From assembly GCF_000614065.1 (NCBI RefSeq), contig NZ_BAKG01000012.1, positions 28,272 through 92,271 on the forward strand: DNA of 64,000 nt, given 5' to 3'. The notes beneath the pieces are model-generated. The model was not told the DNA's origin. It was given only the letters and a program-made list of their open reading frames with translations, and ran no database searches. A program made the position numbers and the translations under genes. Positions 9,129 through 16,338 of the stretch are shown here, piece after piece; positions within the stretch are counted from its first letter, which is position 1, and each line of letters begins with the position of its first letter. The stretch comes from Prevotella dentasini JCM 15908 (GTDB lineage: Bacteria > Bacteroidota > Bacteroidia > Bacteroidales > Bacteroidaceae).

Positions 9129-10055
9129 CTATTCTATAACACCAAAGTTACTCCTGTACTCTCTTTCCTTTATATGCTTTTGAATGGGATTAACTTTGCT
9201 GCTTAGCAAACTTTTGATAGTTGCTTGTAGGTTGTTAACTTGGAAGTTCTTGTCTTGTCTATCAAGAATCCCAAAGACTGTTAAGTATCTCAGCAAAAAA
9301 TCACATTGTGATGTTGTTACTTTGCCGTTATCTTGAATTAAGAACTTGCGGATATATAGATAAGAACCCAGCATGAAATAATTGAGGTGAGGATCAGCAC
9401 TCTTTCGCCCACGTTCATCAGAGTATAACTCCTTTAACTCTTTTTCTGCCTCCTCTACGGTAATATCTCCTAAATCTTTCCGCAATAATTCAAATAATTT
9501 TTGGGAGAGCCACCATTCATAATTGCCCAAAATTACAGGGCTATTATTGCCAACAGATATTTTAATATTATCCCACGTCCTTTTACGCCCTTTACTCAGC
9601 TCAATAAATAGCTTTAATTGGTCTGGGCGAATCTTACGTGAATAAACAAAATCGTCATTCATAATATCCTCGTGTATTTCAGAGAACAGATGATGTTTGT
9701 CCCTATAATAGATTGCAGCCATTAGACACAGCGCTTCACAATGAATAGCACTACCGTCTAACTCAGGAATGAAAATAGATGAGAAAATGGAATAAAATTC
9801 TTTCACTTGCTTTGCAAATTCTGTTGTTATGGGAATGGCAACGCAATCGTTAGTTTCTAAAGCAAATTTCTGTATATCTACTTTACCATCTTCGGTAGTT
9901 GCTTTAGCAAGTATATCTGCTTCGTGCTTAAAGGGATAATGTTGTTGGAGTATCGAAGAAAACTCTTCGCTAAGTTCACTATAATCAAAACCATAACACT
10001 CTTGCAAACCAGAGTATATCCATTTTAAATCTACAATGGAGAAATCTAATGTCAT
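9129..10055 (-). CDS. Protein of unknown function, mobile-element cargo
   Basis: About 308 residues, mostly helical and acidic, with no signal peptide or membrane segment. I place the start at the ATG at 10055 (MTLDFSIVD) because a -7 promoter box lies at 10081-10074, downstream of the more distant ATG at 10103. It has its own promoter and terminator and so is a single-gene unit beside the integrase. Size and position recall RteC-like regulators, but I see no supporting motif. Confidence 0.6.
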   Translation of the reverse strand: MTLDFSIVDLKWIYSGLQECYGFDYSELSEEFSSILQQHYPFKHEADILAKATTEDGKVDIQKFALETNDCVAIPITTEFAKQVKEFYSIFSSIFIPELDGSAIHCEALCLMAAIYYRDKHHLFSEIHEDIMNDDFVYSRKIRPDQLKLFIELSKGRKRTWDNIKISVGNNSPVILGNYEWWLSQKLFELLRKDLGDITVEEAEKELKELYSDERGRKSADPHLNYFMLGSYLYIRKFLIQDNGKVTTSQCDFLLRYLTVFGILDRQDKNFQVNNLQATIKSLLSSKVNPIQKHIKEREYRSNFGVIE

Positions 10056-10073
10056 TAGCCTTATCTTTTTTCT

Positions 10074-10081
10074 ACAAAGGT
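10074..10081 (-). promoter_or_regulatory. -7 promoter box (TACCTTTG)
   Basis: Minus-strand TACCTTTG, an exact fit to TAnnTTTG, about 20 bases before the ATG at 10055. It directly follows the integrase terminator, so the two transcription units are insulated. Confidence 0.65.
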
Positions 10082-10120
10082 AATAAAAAAACTCCACCTG
10101 CATTTCTGCTGATGGAGTTT
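10082..10120 (-). terminator. Terminator after the left-element integrase
   Basis: Minus strand: AAACTCCA pairs with TGGAGTTT across a 16-base loop, followed by seven T residues. It lies 60 bases past the integrase stop codon. Confidence 0.65.
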
Positions 10121-10179
10121 TCGTTACGTGACATTTTTCTGATTGGGGCTATAAAACTATTTTTTATAAGATTTTGTCA

Positions 10180-11451
10180 TTACAGCTTTCCGAACACGTA
10201 TTTTACGACTTTCGCATTTGCCTTATTCTCATTCGAGAAATCACGCTCGATGTAAATGTCAGTAACTCGCATGGATTCGTCAATATGATTAAGGGCTTCG
10301 TGTACCACGTACTTGCTGATACCAACTTTATTAAGGGCAATGGTAGCCCATGAATGTCGTGCGGCATAATATTCCAAATCGTCAATTTTCAGTATATCCC
10401 CAATTTCTTTCAATCCCTTGTTGATGGCTTTATTAAAGGCTTTCTCATTGACATAACTCTGATAGAAGTTGAATATCCGTTTACCTGTCCTATCCTTGTA
10501 TTTCTCAAATAGGGGGTAAAGAATTTTGGGAACATCAACCACCATCTTTGCCTTATCCATTCTCCTGCCTTTTGTCTTGGTACGATAGTAGGTAAGTATA
10601 GTACCATCATATTCTGTGGCGTTAAACAGGTCAACAGAATTTATCCCCATCATGCAGAATGAGAGAATAAAACAATCTTTGGCAAGGTTGAAACGATTAG
10701 TATGATGTATGCCTTTATAAACCGTCTGATAGGGTAGCTGCGCCATCTTTCGGATCTGTTCTGCTGTGATGGCTCGCTTCCTTGTAGCTTCCTGTTTAGG
10801 GATATGGAAGTAAGTAAATGGCGTGTTCTTGATGCGGATTAGCCCTTGGTCAGGCTTATTGTACTGTTTTACAGCTTCATTAAACAGCTTGCGTATGCTC
10901 ATCAGGTAAAGGGAAGTGCAGCGGGTAGAGGGTACACGCTTGCCTTTCTTCTTCAACATTTCTGCTCGTTCCTTGCTTTCATTTAGTAAGAAGTTCATAA
11001 AGTCTTGCAGGAAATCACTCGTAATTTGATGCGTGTACAGCTTCTCACTCTTGTTGAATCGGATGAGGCTGTTAAGCGCAGAAGTATAATTGGTAGCTCC
11101 CTTTAACGTGGAGTTGGCAATCCATTCCTTAGCGAACTGGATAAAATCTACTGGTTTGTTGCTTTCCTCTCTACTGGTCAGTCGGGCTACAATCTCATTT
11201 ACATCAAGTGTCTCTGTTTCCAAGTGCATTTCATTAAACATCGTGCGGTAATGCAGGATAAGTCTGTCTGCTTCCTGCTTGATAAGAGAACCTTCCTTGA
11301 TAGTAAACTTGTCGGTTAAATCAGCTTTTGTAACAAACAGACTTGTGGATAGTCGCTTTACCTTGCGGTCTTTCGTAAACCTGATACGGACATTGTAGCT
11401 ACCATCTTGGCGTGCCCAACCTTTCTGAATTTCTGCTTTAATTGTCAGCAT
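10180..11451 (-). CDS. Tyrosine integrase of the left element
   Basis: About 423 residues with the Bacteroidetes integrase layout: an N-terminal arm-binding domain (MLTIKAEIQKGWARQDGS), a SAM-like core-binding domain around residues 110-210, and a C-terminal catalytic domain with YYAARHSWAT (His-x-x-Arg box), HEALNH and the nucleophile Tyr in VTDIYIE. I start at the ATG at 11451; an upstream ATG at 11472 is possible. Three short TGTCAAC-like direct repeats overlap or precede the start. The gene faces the tRNA-Met fragment at 11680, suggesting the left element also used that tRNA. Confidence 0.88.
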   Translation of the reverse strand: MLTIKAEIQKGWARQDGSYNVRIRFTKDRKVKRLSTSLFVTKADLTDKFTIKEGSLIKQEADRLILHYRTMFNEMHLETETLDVNEIVARLTSREESNKPVDFIQFAKEWIANSTLKGATNYTSALNSLIRFNKSEKLYTHQITSDFLQDFMNFLLNESKERAEMLKKKGKRVPSTRCTSLYLMSIRKLFNEAVKQYNKPDQGLIRIKNTPFTYFHIPKQEATRKRAITAEQIRKMAQLPYQTVYKGIHHTNRFNLAKDCFILSFCMMGINSVDLFNATEYDGTILTYYRTKTKGRRMDKAKMVVDVPKILYPLFEKYKDRTGKRIFNFYQSYVNEKAFNKAINKGLKEIGDILKIDDLEYYAARHSWATIALNKVGISKYVVHEALNHIDESMRVTDIYIERDFSNENKANAKVVKYVFGKL

Positions 11452-11466
11452 AATAACTCTTTTTTC

Positions 11467-11495
11467 TGTCAACTATCTGTCAACAGGAGGTCAAC
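11467..11495. repeat. TGTCAAC direct repeats before the left integrase
   Basis: TGTCAAC at 11467-11473 and 11478-11484, and GTCAAC at 11490-11495. Short direct repeats next to an integrase start are what arm-type binding or autoregulatory sites look like. The other integrase in the window has an equivalent set with a different sequence (TTGTTCGCA). Confidence 0.4.
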
Positions 11496-11635
11496 AAATG
11501 GATAAATTAGCTGAAATTTTGCTCAAAACAGCATAATATGTGCAATCTTAATCAAGGAGAAGATAAAGGCATTTTACCACAAATGAACCGTTGCAATCAT
11601 CATAATTTACAGATGTAACTACTTGATTACTAATA

Positions 11636-11669
11636 AAAAAGAGCCTTGCAGCAATGTGCAAAGCTCTTG
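11636..11669 (-). terminator. Terminator attached to the tRNA-Met 3' fragment
   Basis: Minus strand: AGAGCTTTGCA pairs with TGCAAGGCTCT and is followed by a run of T. It stands where the tRNA-Met terminator should be and was probably the original chromosomal terminator before the island inserted. Confidence 0.6.
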
Positions 11670-11727
11670 ATTTTCAGTGTGGACCAGCCTGGGCTTGAAC
11701 CAGGGACATCCAGATTATGAGTCTGTT
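11666..11727 (-). repeat. Left attachment site: 62-bp repeat containing the tRNA-Met 3' fragment
   Basis: Matches 49197-49258 at 59 of 62 positions. Bases 11680-11727 correspond to the 3' part of tRNA-Met from the anticodon stem to the discriminator base. Upstream of the anticodon stem the sequence turns A/T-rich and no tRNA 5' half follows. Two of the three differences swap a T-stem base pair (T-A versus A-T) and so keep pairing. This is the distal end left when an island inserts into a tRNA 3' end. Confidence 0.85.
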
Positions 11728-11797
11728 AAAATAAAATTTTTTAGGGTTTCATAAAATTTTTCTTAGCTTTGTAAGTTGTTGTCTCACAATTATTTTG

Positions 11798-11805
11798 TAA
11801 CTTTG
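11798..11805 (+). promoter_or_regulatory. -7 promoter box of the island integrase (TAACTTTG)
   Basis: TAACTTTGC on the plus strand with a TTG-rich -33 region near 11777. It lies about 90 bases before the integrase ATG, and the arm-like repeats 11852-11883 lie between them. Confidence 0.55.
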
Positions 11806-11851
11806 CAGCGCAAAAGTGAAATTTTAATAAACCTCAATTAATGGGCGATTT

Positions 11852-11883
11852 TTGTTCGCATTTTTGTTCGCAAATTGTTCGCA
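11852..11883. repeat. TTGTTCGCA repeats, integrase arm-type sites (left end)
   Basis: Three copies of TTGTTCGCA at 11852-11860, 11864-11872 and 11875-11883, spaced 11-12 bases apart, about one helical turn. The same nonamer occurs four times, plus one near-copy, just inside the other end of the island (49054-49159), in both orientations. Their place between the attachment core and the integrase fits arm-type binding sites, possibly also repressing the integrase promoter. Confidence 0.65.
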
Positions 11884-11895
11884 AGATTCCCATGA

Positions 11896-13365
11896 ATGAA
11901 GCAACAGACTATAGTTATGAAGGCTGAAAAGACATCTATCAAGTGCGGAAAAGTGGACAACTGTTCACTTACTTTAGTTCTAGACAAACGTACCAATAAG
12001 AGTACGGATGTATACCCTTTGGCCATCTGTTTTCAGATAGCAGCTAAACGGTATTACTACAAGCTGAAGGATATGGACTATCAGAGCGAGAAGTACTTCA
12101 ATGACGTATGTAGCGTGAAAGGGGCAAAAAGTTCACTCATGCCAATTCATGTCGAATGGCAAAAGATGCTAGAAAGCTACAGGGAAAAACTGGAGAAACT
12201 GAGCAAGAAGCAGACTTTAACACTCGACCTTATCCGTACATATTTGACGGGTGCTGAAATCGAGTACGATAAGGCCACCTCGTTTGTTGGCGTTTGGGAA
12301 AGCATAATTGCCAGGATGAAAGCAGAAGACAGGGTTGGAACCGCAGAGAACTATCAATGGGCACTTAACTCCTTCCTTAAATACGTTGGTGATGTGAAGG
12401 GCTTCATGGTCGGCAAAAACGTAATTGACAAATGGAATGATGTAATGAAAAATGGCGTGGTTGAAAACGGCAAGGTCGTCGGAAAGATTGCTGATGCCAC
12501 CCGTGGTATGTATCTTCGGACCTGCCGTGTTGTTTGGAATGAATGTATTCGCCAAGGTTTTCTGACCGAAGACAAATACCCCTTCTCAAACAAGGACAAT
12601 ACACTCATCTCTATTCCGCGAGGGAAACGTCGCCAGCAATCATACCTTAGCGTTGATGAAATGACGGAACTATACAAAGTCTTCGTTGAGAAACGCTATC
12701 CCGAAAGTTGGGATCCTGCTTATAAGAAACGTGCACACGATTCTTTGGGCTTATTCCTAGCACAATATTTGTGCAATGGATTCAATCTTGCCGATGCCGG
12801 ACGTTTGACCTACAACCGTACTTACTTTGCAGAAGGTGGTCGTGCTTTTGAGTTTATGCGAAAGAAAACATCGGCACGAAGCAACAGCATGTCGGTGGTT
12901 ATCGTTCCTATCATTGAACCACTCAAAGTGATCCTTGATGAGATTGGAGCCAAGCCAGAGAAGGACTCTTACGTTTTTCCACAAATCTTCAATGGAGCCA
13001 CAGATGAGACCCTGCGTCGAAAGTTGACGGTACAGGAAAACTCCAACATCAAAGACCGCATGAACCGTATATGCAAAGAAGTACTTGGGTGGGACAAGGT
13101 GGTGTCTGGAACATGGGCGCGTCATTCTTTTGCTACAAATCTGAAGTTGGCGGGCGTAGAGGAACTATACATTTCTGAAAGTATGGGTCACTCGCAAGGT
13201 AACGATGTCACCAGCGGCTATCAGGACATGTATCCTCTTGAAATCCGATTCCGTAACAATAGTAAGTTGCTTAACATCGAAAAGGGAGAAGGACCTATCG
13301 ACATAGATAGCCTTACTCCTGAACAGATGAAAGAACTTTTGAAGAAGATAATGGGACAACAATAA
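11896..13365 (+). CDS. Tyrosine integrase of the tRNA-Met island
   Basis: 489 residues. Long N-terminal arm-binding part, SAM-like core-binding domain around residues 125-230, and a catalytic domain with the conserved Arg region near residue 290, WARHSFATNLK (His-x-x-Arg box), MGHSQGNDVT and the nucleophile Tyr in TSGYQDMY. The gene lies 170 bases inside the left attachment repeat and reads into the island. A second ATG at 11917 is an alternative start. It should catalyse insertion into and excision from the tRNA-Met 3' end. Confidence 0.9.
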   Translation: MKQQTIVMKAEKTSIKCGKVDNCSLTLVLDKRTNKSTDVYPLAICFQIAAKRYYYKLKDMDYQSEKYFNDVCSVKGAKSSLMPIHVEWQKMLESYREKLEKLSKKQTLTLDLIRTYLTGAEIEYDKATSFVGVWESIIARMKAEDRVGTAENYQWALNSFLKYVGDVKGFMVGKNVIDKWNDVMKNGVVENGKVVGKIADATRGMYLRTCRVVWNECIRQGFLTEDKYPFSNKDNTLISIPRGKRRQQSYLSVDEMTELYKVFVEKRYPESWDPAYKKRAHDSLGLFLAQYLCNGFNLADAGRLTYNRTYFAEGGRAFEFMRKKTSARSNSMSVVIVPIIEPLKVILDEIGAKPEKDSYVFPQIFNGATDETLRRKLTVQENSNIKDRMNRICKEVLGWDKVVSGTWARHSFATNLKLAGVEELYISESMGHSQGNDVTSGYQDMYPLEIRFRNNSKLLNIEKGEGPIDIDSLTPEQMKELLKKIMGQQ

Positions 13366-13428
13366 AAATCGCAATGCGTTGTGATTTTTACGTATTATTA
13401 TGGCCATTCATAGTAAATTATGTCCAAA

Positions 13429-13508
13429 ATCGCATTTTATTGAGAATTCGTGTCATTATTTGAAAAGAATTGCTTATCTTTGCACCGAAATCGCAATATA
13501 TTGAGATT
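13429..13508 (+). promoter_or_regulatory. hip promoter with two HipB-like operators
   Basis: Two direct copies of a 19-bp element, ATCGCAnTwTATTGAGAwT, at 13429-13447 and 13490-13508. They bracket a -7 box TATCTTTG at 13475-13482. The second copy ends at the base before the hipB ATG. This is the arrangement expected for autorepression by the HipB-like protein, as in E. coli hipBA. Confidence 0.7.
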
Positions 13509-13730
13509 ATGATACAACAGGAAATAGGGAATGCCATCAAGGAAAGAAGGAAAAAATTGGGTATCAACCAACAAACATTGGCTGACCTGGCAAGTGTAGC
13601 TGTTAATACCGTTGTAGCGATTGAACGAGGCGAGGGTAATCCTCAGCTCGCCACCTTGCTCACGATACTCGATACTTTGGGTTTGCAAATAGACATTAAC
13701 ATCAAGCATCTTGATTATGAGACAGTGTAA
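13509..13730 (+). CDS. hipB: HipB-like XRE antitoxin/repressor
   Basis: 73 residues, almost entirely an XRE/Cro helix-turn-helix: LGINQQTLADLASVAVNTVVAIERGEGNP covers helices 2-4. I start at the ATG at 13509 because the promoter box and the second operator lie immediately upstream; an earlier ATG at 13470 would precede the promoter. It overlaps hipS by 14 bases. Inferred role: DNA-binding member of a three-gene Hip module that represses the operon. Confidence 0.82.
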   Translation: MIQQEIGNAIKERRKKLGINQQTLADLASVAVNTVVAIERGEGNPQLATLLTILDTLGLQIDINIKHLDYETV

Positions 13731-14025
13731 AGTTTATGTTCACGATATGGAGGCAGGCATATTGCAAGAGACGGATGCTAGGGAATATGTGTTCACTTAT
13801 GGTGAGGACTACCACGGCGAGCCAGTTTGCTTGGCAATGCCTGTCAGGAAAGAGGCATATCACTCTATCCACCTTTTTCCCTATTTCTTTAATATGTTGT
13901 CTGAAGGTTCCAACCGCCAAGTACAATCTATGTTGCATCATATCGATGAAAACGATGACTTCGGCATTATGCTGGCAACAGCTCAGCACGATACCATTGG
14001 AGCCGTAACCGTTAAGCCCTTATGA
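13717..14025 (+). CDS. hipS: HipS-like protein (HipA N-subdomain 1)
   Basis: 102 residues matching the N-terminal subdomain of HipA kinases, encoded separately: an opening strand RQCKVYVHDMEAGIL, an FTYGEDYHGEPVCLAMPV segment and a C-terminal IGAVTV strand. In the E. coli O127 HipBST system the equivalent HipS is the antitoxin that neutralises HipT. The ATG at 13717 overlaps hipB, and the stop overlaps the hipT ATG (ATGA), so the three genes are translationally coupled. Confidence 0.78.
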   Translation: MRQCKVYVHDMEAGILQETDAREYVFTYGEDYHGEPVCLAMPVRKEAYHSIHLFPYFFNMLSEGSNRQVQSMLHHIDENDDFGIMLATAQHDTIGAVTVKPL

Positions 14026-15032
14026 ATATGGTAGAAATAAACGTATGCCCTTCTACATTGCAGGAAGGCTTTACCACCTATTCCCCTGTAGCTCGGAAAC
14101 AACTGTTTGATGAAAAAGAAGTTTCCCATATTCTTAATTTTGACAGTCCCAATAACGATAGTGGTGACAATGAAGCTTATCTGAAGAATGTGGGGCGCAT
14201 CTCGCTCTCTGGCGTTCAACCTAAGGCGAGCTTGGTGTTGAGTGAAGGACATTTGGTAAAACCAGCTGAAGGTGAACGTGGAACATACATTTTGAAACCT
14301 GCTCCAACATCATACGCCTTGCTTGACCGTAAGTATTGCCCTGCCAATGAACATCTAACCATGCAGTTGGCTTCGCAGGTCTATCATATAGAAACGGCAG
14401 CAAATGGCATTTGTTTCTTCCAAGATGGTGAAGCTGCCTATCTTTGTCGACGTTTCGATGTCGGCCCTAATGGGCAAAAGTATAGCCAAGAAGACTTTGC
14501 CTCTCTTGCAGGACTGACCGATGCCAATGGTGGCAGCGATTTCAAATATAGTAATCTGAGTTATGAGGAATGTGCTGACATCATCCGCAAATACGTCAAG
14601 GCTGCTCCCGTCGAAATCCTGAAGTACTTCCGCATCGTTGTCTTCAACTATCTCACTCTCAATGATGATGCGCATCTGAAAAATTTCTCACTAATCAACC
14701 GAGGTGACGGAGAATACCACCTCACCCCTGCCTACGACCTCATCAATACCAGCCTACATTTGAGCATGCCACGCATCTTCGCTCTTGATAAAGGATTGTT
14801 CAAAGAAGGCATGCAACTATCCGATACCAGAACTGTTGGCCGTAAGGACTTCGAGGAGTTTGGTCGCCGTATAGGTCTGTCTGAGCGATTGATAAAACGA
14901 GAAATGGATTTCTTTGCAGCAGAACATCCTCTGGCAAAAGATATGATTGACCATTCTTTCCTGTCCGAATCCCTGAAACGAAGCTACTGGCTTTCGTACA
15001 ACTATCGACGTGCGACGTTGGGATTTAAATGA
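14022..15032 (+). CDS. hipT: HipT-like serine/threonine kinase toxin
   Basis: 336 residues, a HipA-family kinase lacking N-subdomain 1. The Gly-rich Ser loop ISLSGVQPKASL is at about residues 60-71, the catalytic segment NYLTLNDDAHLKNFSL near residue 215, and the metal-binding AYDLINT near residue 240. In the studied HipBST system HipT phosphorylates tryptophanyl-tRNA synthetase; the target here is unknown. The island has a tRNA-Trp in its tRNA array about 0.5 kb further on, a coincidence I cannot interpret. Confidence 0.85.
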   Translation: MNMVEINVCPSTLQEGFTTYSPVARKQLFDEKEVSHILNFDSPNNDSGDNEAYLKNVGRISLSGVQPKASLVLSEGHLVKPAEGERGTYILKPAPTSYALLDRKYCPANEHLTMQLASQVYHIETAANGICFFQDGEAAYLCRRFDVGPNGQKYSQEDFASLAGLTDANGGSDFKYSNLSYEECADIIRKYVKAAPVEILKYFRIVVFNYLTLNDDAHLKNFSLINRGDGEYHLTPAYDLINTSLHLSMPRIFALDKGLFKEGMQLSDTRTVGRKDFEEFGRRIGLSERLIKREMDFFAAEHPLAKDMIDHSFLSESLKRSYWLSYNYRRATLGFK

Positions 15033-15095
15033 TGCGATTACACTTTTCCAAGGTGTTTTTGCCTCTTTTTGTACACTTTTCTAAGATTCACATAA

Positions 15096-15139
15096 GAATG
15101 CCCGAATGATTACTTGTTATCAGTAATTCATGTGGGCAT
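15096..15139 (+). terminator. Hairpin terminator after hipT
   Basis: AATGCCC pairs with GGGCATT, with further inner pairing between the ATGATTACT-like arm and AGTAATTCAT. It separates the hip operon from the tRNA array promoter. Confidence 0.5.
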
Positions 15140-15249
15140 TTATGCTTTGTACTTATGGGAAAAGCTAATTTGTCAATAATCATTAGCGAATAATAATCTT
15201 TTTTTGTAACTTTTTTCTTGTTACGCAGAAAGGCTGTAGAGTGGCATTG

Positions 15250-15257
15250 TACCTTTG
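15250..15257 (+). promoter_or_regulatory. -7 promoter of the tRNA array (TACCTTTG)
   Basis: Exact TACCTTTGC 16 bases before the first tRNA. The next tRNAs follow at 4-13 base gaps without further promoters, so the seven tRNAs are probably one transcript ending at the terminator near 15869. Confidence 0.75.
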
Positions 15258-15272
15258 CACCCGAAATCCAAT

Positions 15273-15357
15273 GGAAGTATGGGTGAGCGGTCGAAACCAA
15301 CACACTGCTAACGTGCCGAGCTGCAAGGCTCCGAAGGTTCGAATCCTTCTGCCTCCT
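15273..15357 (+). tRNA. tRNA-Ser (anticodon GCT)
   Basis: Class II tRNA: anticodon loop CTGCTAA, variable arm GAGC/GCTC, T arm GAAGG-TTCGAAT-CCTTC. The acceptor stem has one A-C mismatch and the anticodon stem has mismatched end pairs, so it is divergent from chromosomal tRNAs, as phage and island tRNAs often are. Reads AGC/AGT. No CCA is encoded. Confidence 0.8.
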
Positions 15358-15362
15358 CTGAT

Positions 15363-15435
15363 GGAACTTTGGCAGACTTGGTGTATGCGCAGGACTGAAA
15401 ATCCTGAGAACGTGGTTCGACTCCACGAGGTTCCA
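15363..15435 (+). tRNA. tRNA-Phe (anticodon GAA)
   Basis: Acceptor GGAACTT pairs with AGGTTCC (one wobble), anticodon arm CAGGA-CTGAAAA-TCCTG, T arm CGTGG-TTCGACT-CCACG, discriminator A. The D loop is unusual. Second member of the array. Confidence 0.85.
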
Positions 15436-15445
15436 CAAATATATT

Positions 15446-15525
15446 GAGGTGTTCTCCAGCGGCAACGAGAGCAGACTGTAAATCTGCCGCCATTCGGCTT
15501 CGTGGGTTCGAGTCCCTCCACCTCA
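15446..15525 (+). tRNA. tRNA-Tyr (anticodon GTA)
   Basis: Acceptor GAGGTG/CACCTC, anticodon arm GCAGA-CTGTAAA-TCTGC, long variable arm as bacterial tRNA-Tyr has, discriminator A. One mismatch in the T stem and one at the base of the acceptor stem. Confidence 0.82.
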
Positions 15526-15530
15526 ACGAT

Positions 15531-15603
15531 GGGAGCATAGTTCAGTTGGTAGAATATCGGTCTCCAAAACCGAAGGTCGGAGGTTCGAACCCTTCTGCTT
15601 CTG
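15531..15603 (+). tRNA. tRNA-Trp (anticodon CCA)
   Basis: Acceptor GGGAGCA pairs with TGCTTCT using two G-T pairs, anticodon arm CGGT-CTCCAAA-ACCG, discriminator G as expected for bacterial tRNA-Trp. Confidence 0.85.
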
Positions 15604-15609
15604 CAAAAT

Positions 15610-15696
15610 CGCGGGATAGAGTAGTGGCCCAACTCACCAGTCTCATAAGCTGGGCCGGTCAAAAACCGGACGCAGGTTCGAATCCTGCTCCCGCAA
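15610..15696 (+). tRNA. Unusual tRNA with CAT anticodon, C1-A72 mismatch and a long variable arm
   Basis: The acceptor reads CGCGGGA against TCCCGCA, leaving C1 opposite A72, the hallmark of bacterial initiator tRNA. The anticodon arm is CCAGT-CTCATAA-GCTGG, without the three G-C pairs of initiators. An extra arm CCGGT-CAAAA-ACCGG sits in the variable region, normally restricted to Leu, Ser and Tyr tRNAs. T arm GCAGG-TTCGAAT-CCTGC. Amino-acid identity (Met, fMet, or Ile if C34 is lysidinylated) cannot be decided from sequence. Confidence 0.7.
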
Positions 15697-15702
15697 CTAC
15701 AT

Positions 15703-15777
15703 GGAGTTTGTAGCTCAGTAGGTAGAGCGCCAGGTTGTGGCTCTGGTGGTCGCAGGTTCGAAACCTGTCAAACTCCC
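15703..15777 (+). tRNA. tRNA-His (anticodon GTG)
   Basis: Acceptor GGAGTTT/AAACTCC perfectly paired, anticodon loop TTGTGGC, T arm GCAGG-TTCGAAA-CCTGT, discriminator C73 as in bacterial tRNA-His. The base before G1 is T, so the extra G-1 of tRNA-His is not encoded if this 5' end is right. Confidence 0.88.
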
Positions 15778-15783
15778 TATTAC

Positions 15784-15857
15784 GTGAGGATGCCCGAGTA
15801 GGTTAAGGGGGCGGTCTGCAAAACCGTCATTCATCGGTTCGAATCCGATTCCTCACT
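15784..15857 (+). tRNA. tRNA-Cys (anticodon GCA)
   Basis: Acceptor GTGAGGA/TCCTCAC perfect, anticodon loop CTGCAAA, T arm ATCGG-TTCGAAT-CCGAT, discriminator T73, the identity base of tRNA-Cys. Last tRNA of the array, 11 bases before the terminator. Confidence 0.9.
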
Positions 15858-15868
15858 CAACAACTTAA

Positions 15869-15903
15869 GACTCCAGCTCCTGGCAAAAGGAACTGGAGTC
15901 TTT
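15869..15903. terminator. Bidirectional terminator between tRNA array and RNA-ligase operon
   Basis: GACTCCAG at 15869-15876 pairs with CTGGAGTC at 15893-15900, followed by TTT on the plus strand. It sits between the last tRNA (plus) and the last gene of the ligase operon (minus), so it can serve both converging units. Confidence 0.65.
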
Positions 15904-15906
15904 CCA

Positions 15907-16323
15907 TCATCCATAGTTAAGAATAGCTGTCAGTCTTTTCTTAACCCGTGTGAGTATTCTACCCATTTGCTGAAACTCTGGTTTGTCCTCTGTCGTTTCC
16001 AACATTTTCACAGCTTTAGTAATAAGATTGAAGTCCTCAGCTGTCAGGGGCAACTCTGTAATAGAATAGTTCGGATCAGCGTACTTGTAGTACTTCTGAT
16101 CATATACCTCAATGGGCGCATTGTATCCGAGCTTGTCAGAACGCATAATCTGAATATCGTTCTGAACAGTTCTCAAAGAGATGCCTTTGCGGATACCCTC
16201 CATATCATACAGCGCTTCAGATATTTCATCAACCAGGTCCTCTATCGTCCATCTTCTGTATCTGTTGCGTAGGCATCTGTCTATTATCTTGTAACGCAAT
16301 AATGCGTTTTTGTTTACTGGCAT
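15907..16323 (-). CDS. Truncated WYL-type regulator (N-terminal winged HTH only)
   Basis: 138 residues. The opening (NKNALLRYKIIDRCLRN, then a winged helix with GISLRTVQNDIQIMR) matches the DNA-binding part of Bacteroidetes WYL regulators. The protein ends about where the WYL ligand domain would begin, so it is either naturally short or truncated by the array junction. Last gene of the leftward operon led by the RNA ligase. WYL-type regulators often control defence or RNA-repair genes and may sense nucleic-acid ligands; without WYL this one would bind DNA only. Confidence 0.6.
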   Translation of the reverse strand: MPVNKNALLRYKIIDRCLRNRYRRWTIEDLVDEISEALYDMEGIRKGISLRTVQNDIQIMRSDKLGYNAPIEVYDQKYYKYADPNYSITELPLTAEDFNLITKAVKMLETTEDKPEFQQMGRILTRVKKRLTAILNYG

Positions 16324-16338
16324 GAATGTATTTATAAT

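Noticed and set aside
11680..11727. A second functional tRNA-Met
   Set aside because: Only the part from the anticodon stem to the 3' end is present; no 5' half upstream.
15183..15662. Minus-strand open frames across the tRNA array
   Set aside because: They are complements of the tRNA genes; their Arg/Ser-rich composition comes from T-arm sequence.
15610..15696. Ordinary initiator tRNA
   Set aside because: C1-A72 fits, but the anticodon stem lacks the three G-C pairs and there is a long variable arm.
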